From an uncultured Steroidobacter sp. (GTDB lineage: Bacteria > Pseudomonadota > Gammaproteobacteria > Steroidobacterales > Steroidobacteraceae): a stretch of DNA of 36,725 nucleotides. Below are positions 18,243 to 23,892 of this stretch, one piece after another. The stretch spans positions 1 through 36,725 of the forward strand of contig CAMLEO010000032.1 in NCBI GenBank assembly GCA_946478975.1, read 5' to 3'. The notes below the pieces were generated by a model, which was given only the letters and a program-made list of their open reading frames with translations, ran no database searches and was not told where the DNA came from. The position numbers and the translations under genes are program-made. How positions within the stretch are numbered: position 1 is the stretch's first letter; every line of letters begins with the position of its first letter.

Positions 18243-20447
18243 ATGGACCGCTCGGCTGGCGTGGTCTCTACGCCGTCTTCGTCGATTTTTTTTCTCAGAA
18301 TCGGTCACCGCGCGTTAATTTCGCTCATCGCTGCCAGTTGTACCGTGTTGTTTCTTTCCGCGGCTGCGCCAGCCCAGGCGCAGAACGTTTCCAAAGCCGC
18401 CAGCTCCATACAAACGCCCCAGCAGGCACGCAAGCTCGGCCTGGAATCGTTACATCGCGCCGTGCGCCAGGATCATGGCGTGCCGCTGCCGAGCCAGCTC
18501 AATGACTTCGTGAAGGACCGCAAAGCAGCCGTGCAGCTGGGCAAGGCTTTGTTTTGGGATATGCAACTCGGCAGCGACGGCCTGATGGCGTGCGCCAGCT
18601 GTCATTTCCATGCAGGCGCCGACACTCGCGCCAAGAACCAGATGAATCCGGATCGAACCACCGTCGTCGACGCTCGCGAAGATGATGTGATCGGTTACTA
18701 TCTCACCAGCACGCTCGCCGATGTGACTTTCCAGACGCGCCAGCCGAACGAAGCCGTCACGCGTGAGGATTTTCCGCTCATCAAGTCGATCGAAACATAC
18801 TTCCGCGCGCCGGACGGACGCGTCCTGCCCGGCAATAACAACAGCAACGACATTGTCACTTCGATGGGAACGTTCTTTACGTTCTTCGACGGCGTGCGGC
18901 CCGGTTCCGCCGCCGATGCCGGCACGCTGCTGACCGATCCGGTGTGGAACGTAGGCGGCCGCAACGTGCGTCGCACCGAGCCGCGCAATGCGCCGTCTGT
19001 CATCAACGCGGTATTCAACTTCACGAACTTCTGGGACGGCCGCGCCAATCCGCATTTCAACGGCGGCGATGCGTTCGGTGCGCAGAATCCGCTGGCCACC
19101 GTGCTGGTCGACGACGGGCAGGGGCTGATCGATGAAGTTGTGAACATCGACAACGCGAGCCTTGCTTCGCAGTCGCTGGTGCCCTCGGTGAGTTTCGTCG
19201 AGATGTCGTACGGCAGTCCGGGTCAGGGCAACTTTCGTCTGATACAGGAGATCGGCGTAAAGCTGCTGCGCAGCTCGCCGAACGGAGTGCGCCTCATGCC
19301 GCTCGGGCTGCAGAGGGTTCATCGCCTCGACTCGGTGCTCGGCGCGCTGGCGAATCCGTCCGGCCGCGGCCTCAACACGTCTTACGAAGCCTTGATCAAA
19401 AAGGCGTTTCGCGATCGTTACTGGAAATCCACGCAGCGGATTCCGTTCCCCACTCAAAGCGCCACCGACTTCTCGCAGATGGAAGCGAACTTCCCGCTGT
19501 TCTTTGGCCTGGCCATCCAGCTGTACGAATCGACGCTGGTGTCGGACCTCACGCCGTTCGACCTGTGGATGGAGACCGGCTTCTTCAATCCCGGTTTCGG
19601 CAGGAAGGAGCTGGCCGGTTTGAATTTGTTTGCTAACGAAGGCAAGTGCCTCGACTGTCACGCCGGCCCGGAGTTGACCAAGGCGTCGGTGCGACACGCG
19701 CAAGGCGGGCAGAGCGCGATCAAAGCAATGGCGATGGGCCAGGGCACGGCGCTGTATGACAGCGGCTTTTATAACATCGGCGTGACGCCGACCACCGATG
19801 ATCTCGGCCGCGGCGGCAACGATCTGAACGGTTATCCGTTGTCGTATTCGCGCCAGGCGCTGTTCGACCGGCTGCAGCTGTTGCCGATGCCATTCCCGAT
19901 CATTGGCAACGAGACGGTGCCGGCGAAGGATGAGGACCACGCCAGCGCCGTTTGTCAGGATCTCAACGGCAACGGCGTCTGCGAGCCGCAGGATCCCATC
20001 CTGCCGCAGTTCCAGCGCGTCGCCGTGGATGGCGCGTTCAAGACGCCGGGCTTGCGCAACGTCGAGCTCACCGGCCCGTATTTCCACAACGGCGGCATGG
20101 CGACGCTGCGGCAGGTGGTGCAGTTCTATAACCGCGGCGGCAACTTCTGTCGTCTCAACAGCAAAGATCTCGATAAGAGCATCGTGCCGCTGGGCCTGAG
20201 CGCCGAGCAGGAACAGCAGCTGGTCGCGTTCCTGGTGTCGCTCACCGACGTTCGAGTCAAACATCGCATGGCGCCGTTCGATCATCCGGAGCTGCGCGTG
20301 CCCGACGATGGCTTCGACACCACGGGCACGCGTCACATCGACGCGGTGGGTGCGTTGGGCTCATGGCAGCCGTTACGCACGTTCCTCGATCTCGATCCGA
20401 ACGACGCCATCTTCACTCCGGCTGGAGAGTGCACGCCGGCGCAGTAA
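18243..20447 (+). CDS. Exported di-haem cytochrome c peroxidase/MauG/RoxA-like protein
   Basis: This 734-residue protein has a signal peptide (hydrophobic about 22-46, ending APAQAQ) and two c-type haem sites: CASCH (117-121) and CLDCH (469-473). Other conserved blocks are RTEPRNAPSVINAVFNFTNF (about 244-263), FWDGRANPHFNGGDAFG, and GAFKTPGLRNVELTGPYFHNGG (about 597-618) before a C-terminal domain. DLNGNGVCEPQD (573-584) looks like a calcium loop. Length and order resemble MauG/CcpA relatives and the large rubber oxygenase RoxA more than ordinary 320-residue peroxidases. Such proteins use two haems for high-valent iron oxidation in the periplasm. The ATG at 18243 follows GGGAG. It is 14 bases upstream of the 602-residue gene and opens the cassette that encodes two small peptides and their exporter, so a peptide or a partner protein is a possible substrate. 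Confidence 0.85.
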   Translation: MDRSAGVVSTPSSSIFFLRIGHRALISLIAASCTVLFLSAAAPAQAQNVSKAASSIQTPQQARKLGLESLHRAVRQDHGVPLPSQLNDFVKDRKAAVQLGKALFWDMQLGSDGLMACASCHFHAGADTRAKNQMNPDRTTVVDAREDDVIGYYLTSTLADVTFQTRQPNEAVTREDFPLIKSIETYFRAPDGRVLPGNNNSNDIVTSMGTFFTFFDGVRPGSAADAGTLLTDPVWNVGGRNVRRTEPRNAPSVINAVFNFTNFWDGRANPHFNGGDAFGAQNPLATVLVDDGQGLIDEVVNIDNASLASQSLVPSVSFVEMSYGSPGQGNFRLIQEIGVKLLRSSPNGVRLMPLGLQRVHRLDSVLGALANPSGRGLNTSYEALIKKAFRDRYWKSTQRIPFPTQSATDFSQMEANFPLFFGLAIQLYESTLVSDLTPFDLWMETGFFNPGFGRKELAGLNLFANEGKCLDCHAGPELTKASVRHAQGGQSAIKAMAMGQGTALYDSGFYNIGVTPTTDDLGRGGNDLNGYPLSYSRQALFDRLQLLPMPFPIIGNETVPAKDEDHASAVCQDLNGNGVCEPQDPILPQFQRVAVDGAFKTPGLRNVELTGPYFHNGGMATLRQVVQFYNRGGNFCRLNSKDLDKSIVPLGLSAEQEQQLVAFLVSLTDVRVKHRMAPFDHPELRVPDDGFDTTGTRHIDAVGALGSWQPLRTFLDLDPNDAIFTPAGECTPAQ

Positions 20448-20461
20448 AGGAGAGCGCGCGA

Positions 20462-22270
20462 ATGGAAGCCGAAGAGATTTTGCAGCAGGACTTTGCGCGG
20501 CGAGCCTCGCTCGCCGCGGCCGACGAGCTGGTCCTGCCGAAGCACAAGCGAGTGTTCGTTCAGTACGTCGATGGCGACAATGGTGCCACCGAGCTGCGCC
20601 TGTACTACGGCGACAAGGAAATCTCTTTCGACGAGCCGGAGCTGTTCGGCTTCGGCGAAGGCCTGGCGAAGCAGTCGCGATTCCGCGCCGGCGACGCTCT
20701 GAGCTGGGGCGAGAACTATCAATGGTCTCGCATTCAGCCGCTGCTGGAACAACTCATCGAGGAGGGCGTGCTGCGACATGCGACTGCCGACGATGGACCG
20801 GAGCAGCCGCTGACTCGCGATCTCGCCAGGCCTTCGCCGCTTCCCCCTGCGCCGTGCCCGGTGCCGCGCACCTGGCTCGAAGCTGAAACTCTCATTCCAG
20901 AGCTGACCGGCCGGTCGCTGGAGCTGGGTTACCTGGAGCTGGTGCTGCCGCTGTATCGCATTCCTCACGTCGTGATGGATGGCGAAGGGCGCCAGGTCGG
21001 CGAGGGTAATGTGTTTCCTAAATCGATGCGCGTGGAAGTGCCGACCGAGTGGCGCGCCTGTCCGCATGCAGGCAGCCGTTATCAGCACGACAAGCCGATG
21101 AACGTCACCGCGCTGAAATCGATGCGCGCGCATTGGAAACCAATGATGGTCGCGGTGCTGCGCGTTCGCGAAGCATATTTGCGGCGATTCCCACAGGCGC
21201 AGCAGCAATGGACCGTCGGTGATCTGCATTGTCTCTCGGCACTGGTGCTGTCGATCTCGACGTATCTCACAGTGCGCGAACAGGATCGTGTCGCCAATGG
21301 CGATTTGCATCCGGTGCTGTCTTGTATGTATCGGGTGACCGATGGCGTGCGCATGGTCATGCACCACATGCTGTTCTCGGAAGATGTCGAGGCCACCTTG
21401 CCGTTGCATGCACCGATGACTGCCACCGAGCTTTACGCTTACGCCGAGCGCAATGAGATATTTATTTCCGACCACGGTGTTTGTGCCGGCCCGCGTGCCA
21501 TGATCGAGGAGTTCCTCGGTATTCTCATGGACGGCGATGAGGTCGAGGGTGCCGAGTCGGTCGAGATGCCCACCCAAGTTCAGTCGGCGCTGAACGAGAT
21601 CGAAACAGTGTTCGATTACGTGCTGCACGGACTCCAGGCGTATTCGGTGGTGTTCTCCCGCTGGCCTGCAATGACCCGCGCTTATGAGCAACTCGTGCCG
21701 ATCGTCGCAGGGTGGTCGGCTCCGCTCGAAGAGCGATTGGGAAAGAGTCTCACGTTCCTGCGCACATTGACGCGTCAGAACACCGAAGAGCGGCGGCTGA
21801 AACGCGAGCAGGTCTATGTGGAGATGTACGCACGCTCTGTGACCGGCTTGGGTGCATCGGCGCAGCAGGGAACGTTGCCCGAGCGGCTCGCCCCAGTTGC
21901 AGTCGGCAACGACGCTGAAGCAAGCGCTCGTTTGCGAACCTTCTTGCAACAACGGTTCGAAAACGTTGCGAGCGCGGCAGCGATTCAGGACATGGTCGAT
22001 GTGCTCATGGATTACTTCCGTCGCGAGCAATCGATTATTCGCACGGCGTCCGCGATTCAGCAAAGCATCAATCGGCTGCTCGGGCGCAAGGCGCCGTCGC
22101 AGCCGCTGACCGGAGCGGATCTGGCGATTCACTACCGGCTGCTCGAATCGATTTATTCCCAGGAGCACCTGGCCAGCACCGGCGGGCATCTGCCGTACCT
22201 GGTCGATGAGCTCGAACAGCAATTGGGTCTGCGCGTCGTCGTGACTGGCGACGGCATTGAGATTTTATGA
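20462..22270 (+). CDS. Unrecognised 602-residue cytoplasmic protein of the peptide cassette
   Basis: I do not recognise this family. There is no signal peptide or clear membrane segment. Residues about 22-105 (RVFVQYVDGDNGATELRLYY, then FGFGEGLAKQ and IQPLLEQLIEEGVLRHA) read as a beta-hairpin followed by helices, a pattern that recalls the winged-helix peptide-binding domain (RRE) of peptide-modifying enzymes; this is only a visual likeness. A Pro-rich linker (about 120-137) leads to a mostly helical body with clustered His and Cys: WRACPHAGSRYQHDKP, VMHHMLF and DHGVCAGPR, possible metal or haem contacts. The ATG follows AAAGGAG and is 14 bases after the di-haem gene. The two peptide genes follow, so it is the prime candidate for a modifying or peptide-binding protein. 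It appears complete. Confidence 0.6.
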   Translation: MEAEEILQQDFARRASLAAADELVLPKHKRVFVQYVDGDNGATELRLYYGDKEISFDEPELFGFGEGLAKQSRFRAGDALSWGENYQWSRIQPLLEQLIEEGVLRHATADDGPEQPLTRDLARPSPLPPAPCPVPRTWLEAETLIPELTGRSLELGYLELVLPLYRIPHVVMDGEGRQVGEGNVFPKSMRVEVPTEWRACPHAGSRYQHDKPMNVTALKSMRAHWKPMMVAVLRVREAYLRRFPQAQQQWTVGDLHCLSALVLSISTYLTVREQDRVANGDLHPVLSCMYRVTDGVRMVMHHMLFSEDVEATLPLHAPMTATELYAYAERNEIFISDHGVCAGPRAMIEEFLGILMDGDEVEGAESVEMPTQVQSALNEIETVFDYVLHGLQAYSVVFSRWPAMTRAYEQLVPIVAGWSAPLEERLGKSLTFLRTLTRQNTEERRLKREQVYVEMYARSVTGLGASAQQGTLPERLAPVAVGNDAEASARLRTFLQQRFENVASAAAIQDMVDVLMDYFRREQSIIRTASAIQQSINRLLGRKAPSQPLTGADLAIHYRLLESIYSQEHLASTGGHLPYLVDELEQQLGLRVVVTGDGIEIL

Positions 22271-22292
22271 ATGGCGAGATTTCATGAATTGG

Positions 22293-22336
22293 GCCGGCAT
22301 GGGGCTGGCCGATCCACGTGCGATGGGCACGGATGC
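22293..22336 (+). repeat. Conserved 44-base leader element, copy 1
   Basis: This element matches copy 2 (22451-22494) at 42 of 44 positions by my alignment and lies 20 bases before the first peptide ATG. It can form two small hairpins: GCCGGC/GCTGGC (22293-22298 with 22304-22309) and CGTGC/GCACG (22317-22321 with 22327-22331). Both sets of arms are unchanged in copy 2. A frame through it (from ATG 22284) is not kept in copy 2 by silent changes, so it is probably an RNA or DNA signal. Confidence 0.6.
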
Positions 22337-22356
22337 ATTGTTAAGGAGAAAACACC

Positions 22357-22434
22357 ATGAAGGTCAAAACTCAGGTGCGCGCCGGTGTACTGGCGATTGC
22401 GCCGCCCACGGGCGGCACTCGTTGCGGCGTGTAA
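22357..22434 (+). CDS. Short precursor-like peptide 1 (25 residues)
   Basis: This 25-residue frame starts MKVKTQVRAGVLA, continues IA, and ends PPTGGTRCGV. AAGGAG lies 8 bases before the ATG. The second gene 158 bases downstream encodes a clear homologue; across the 23 shared codons I count about nine silent third-position changes against five amino-acid changes, which argues that both are translated. Both are basic, lack acidic and aromatic residues, and carry one Cys in RCG. GG at 19-20 is a possible cleavage site for the C39 exporter downstream and would leave the five-residue tail TRCGV. Residues usual for exporter recognition at -4, -7 and -12 are only partly present. The role as peptide precursor is inferred from context; it could also be a signalling peptide. 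I know of no characterised relative. Confidence 0.75.
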   Translation: MKVKTQVRAGVLAIAPPTGGTRCGV

Positions 22435-22450
22435 TCCGCTGCTAAACCTG

Positions 22451-22494
22451 GCCGGCGTGGGGCTGGCCGATCTACGTGCGATGGGCACGGATGC
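22451..22494 (+). repeat. Conserved 44-base leader element, copy 2
   Basis: Second copy of the element at 22293-22336, differing at two bases (A to G in the first loop, C to T between the hairpins). Neither change breaks a stem. It sits the same 20 bases before the second peptide ATG, whereas the bases between element and ATG have diverged heavily. Confidence 0.6.
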
Positions 22495-22514
22495 GATGAC
22501 TGGAGATCACAACC

Positions 22515-22586
22515 ATGAAAGTCAAGACTCATGTGCGTGCTGGCATTCTGGCTCCTCCGGGCGGCGGCGCCCGTTGCGGGACCTGA
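22515..22586 (+). CDS. Short precursor-like peptide 2 (23 residues)
   Basis: This 23-residue frame starts MKVKTHVRAGILA and ends PPGGGARCGT. GGAG lies 9 bases upstream of the ATG. Compared with peptide 1 it lacks two residues between the KVKT-x-VRAG-x-LA block and PP, but keeps exactly five residues after GG (ARCGT against TRCGV). The shift of the indel to the N-terminal side of GG suggests the tail length matters. The only Cys lies in the tail. The frame ends 92 bases before the first possible HlyD start, with two hairpins between. A precursor role is inferred from homology to peptide 1, the tandem arrangement and the adjacent C39 exporter. Confidence 0.75.
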   Translation: MKVKTHVRAGILAPPGGGARCGT

Positions 22587-22606
22587 TTTATTAGGTTGAA
22601 AACGTA

Positions 22607-22624
22607 GGGAGCATGGCTGCTCCC
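22607..22624 (+). terminator. Hairpin after the peptide genes, possible attenuator
   Basis: GGGAGCA (22607-22613) and TGCTCCC (22618-22624) form a perfect 7-bp stem with loop TGGC, followed by ACCTTT. It lies 21 bases after the second peptide stop. Partial termination here would yield far more peptide mRNA than exporter mRNA. Confidence 0.45.
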
Positions 22625-22644
22625 ACCTTTCCGAGGGATCGGAG

Positions 22645-22687
22645 CCGTCGCCACTATTCGTCCGCCGGCAGCGGATCGTGGCGACGG
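22645..22687 (+). repeat. Long inverted repeat just upstream of the HlyD gene
   Basis: CCGTCGCCAC (22645-22654) and GTGGCGACGG (22678-22687) are a perfect 10-bp pair around a 23-base loop that itself can pair TCCGC with GCGGA. The 3' arm contains the GTG at 22678, an alternative start for the HlyD gene, so folding would hide that start. Confidence 0.45.
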
Positions 22688-22719
22688 AGCTTACGCAACC
22701 TGGCGACATCACGACAGTC

Positions 22720-23892
22720 ATGGCCACGTCCTTTTCACGCACGTGCCGTTCGCTCGCGAATGACACTTCGCGATCTACATTCCTGGTCTGGGGACTGGTC
22801 ACGACGCTGCTGATCGCCTGGCTGTGCTGGCTGATCTTTGCGCGCGTGACCGTTTATGAGCTGTCCGAATCGGCACGGCTCGAAGTGGCTCAGGCCGCAC
22901 ATCCCATCATGGCGCTGCTGCCCGCAAAGATTCTTACAACCTCCGTGAAGCTCGGCCGGCACGTGGAAGCGGGGGAGATCCTGGTCGAGTTCGACGCGCG
23001 CAGCGAACGCTTTCGACTCAAAGAGGAAGAGGCGCGGCTTGCCTCCATTCCCATGCAACTTCAAGCGCTGGAGCGACAGCTCGCGGATGAAGAGAGTGCC
23101 GCGACTCAAGCTCGAACTGTGACATCCAGCGCCGTCGACAACGCGCGGGCCCGTTATCAAGAGGCGCTCGCTGCGGCGAATTTTGCCGAAGAGAATTCGC
23201 GTCGCGTTTCACAGCTGAGTGCCTCAGGGCGCGTCGCGGAGATCGAGCTTTTGCGCGCTCGATCGGAAGCTTTGAAGGCGCGCTCGGCGGCGGATGCGCT
23301 TTCGTTCGAGATCAGTCGGCTCACGGCCGACGCGTCCGGCAAAGCGAACGAGCGAAGTGCCGAACTCGAAGCGCTGCGCAGGCAGATCGCCGAGCTCAAA
23401 GGGCAGAGCGAAATTGCGACGGCGACCATCGCGCGGCTGCGCCAGGACATCGAGAAACACATCATTCGGGCGCCGGTGACCGGCGTGATCGGCGAGGCGC
23501 CGTCGTTGGATGTCGGCGCGTTCGTCGATGAAGGTGGTGTGCTCGGCAGTGTGGTGCCCACTGGCAACCTGCGCGTCGTCGCAGACTTCGTGCCCGAACG
23601 AGTTGTAGGCCGCGTTGCGCCGGGACAAGTCGCACGCATGCGCCTCGATGGTTTTCCGTGGGCGCAGTTCGGCACGGTGGCGTTGAAAGTGGAGCGCGTA
23701 GCCACCGAGATCCGCGATGGTCGTATTCGTGTTGAGCTGTTGCCTGAGCCGGGACAAGACGCGGGCCTGCTGCGGCATGGTCTGCCGGGCTCGGTGGAAG
23801 TGGAGATCGAACGCACCTCACCTCTGGTGCTGGCGCTGCGAGCAGCAGGACAAAAACTATCCAAGCCCGCGGTGGCCGGTACCCGATCGTGA
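22720..23892 (+). CDS. HlyD-family membrane-fusion protein
   Basis: From ATG 22720 the protein has 390 residues: a short cytoplasmic tail, one membrane span (about 20-42, FLVWGLVTTLLIAWLCWLIF), a first lipoyl half (PAKILTTSVKLGRHVEAGEI, then LVEFDAR), a long Glu/Ala/Arg coiled coil (about 95-245), the second lipoyl half (IIRAPVTGVIGEAPSLDVGA) and a beta-barrel. It would bridge the inner-membrane ABC exporter to an outer-membrane channel for peptide secretion. No TolC gene is in the window. The start is uncertain: GTG 22678 is in frame but lies in a hairpin arm, and neither has a good Shine-Dalgarno. Its stop overlaps the next gene by four bases (GTGA), so it is coupled to the exporter. Confidence 0.88.
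   Translation: MATSFSRTCRSLANDTSRSTFLVWGLVTTLLIAWLCWLIFARVTVYELSESARLEVAQAAHPIMALLPAKILTTSVKLGRHVEAGEILVEFDARSERFRLKEEEARLASIPMQLQALERQLADEESAATQARTVTSSAVDNARARYQEALAAANFAEENSRRVSQLSASGRVAEIELLRARSEALKARSAADALSFEISRLTADASGKANERSAELEALRRQIAELKGQSEIATATIARLRQDIEKHIIRAPVTGVIGEAPSLDVGAFVDEGGVLGSVVPTGNLRVVADFVPERVVGRVAPGQVARMRLDGFPWAQFGTVALKVERVATEIRDGRIRVELLPEPGQDAGLLRHGLPGSVEVEIERTSPLVLALRAAGQKLSKPAVAGTRS

Larger units (their letters stand above)
22293..22586 (+). repeat. Tandem duplication of leader element plus peptide gene
   Basis: Two units are collinear at an offset of exactly 158 bases: leader element, 20-base ribosome-binding stretch, peptide gene. The only indel I see is two codons inside the peptide. 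The second unit has drifted mainly at third codon positions and in the Shine-Dalgarno spacer. Confidence 0.75.

Noticed and set aside
18450..22222. Two long minus-strand frames opposite the di-haem and 602-residue genes
   Set aside because: They have no domain, start site or ribosome-binding site, and the plus-strand genes have signals and motifs. I considered them because the 602-residue protein is unrecognised, but its collinear placement and AAAGGAG start favour the plus strand.
22284..22445. Alternative reading of the leader element as a peptide beginning MNWAGMGLAD
   Set aside because: Both base differences between the two element copies change the amino acid in this frame, and copy 2 lacks an equivalent start; the KVKT frame shows silent changes instead.
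22293..22586. The tandem repeat as a CRISPR-like or mobile element
   Set aside because: There are only two units, each with a coding peptide and Shine-Dalgarno; there are no spacers, terminal inverted repeats or target duplications.
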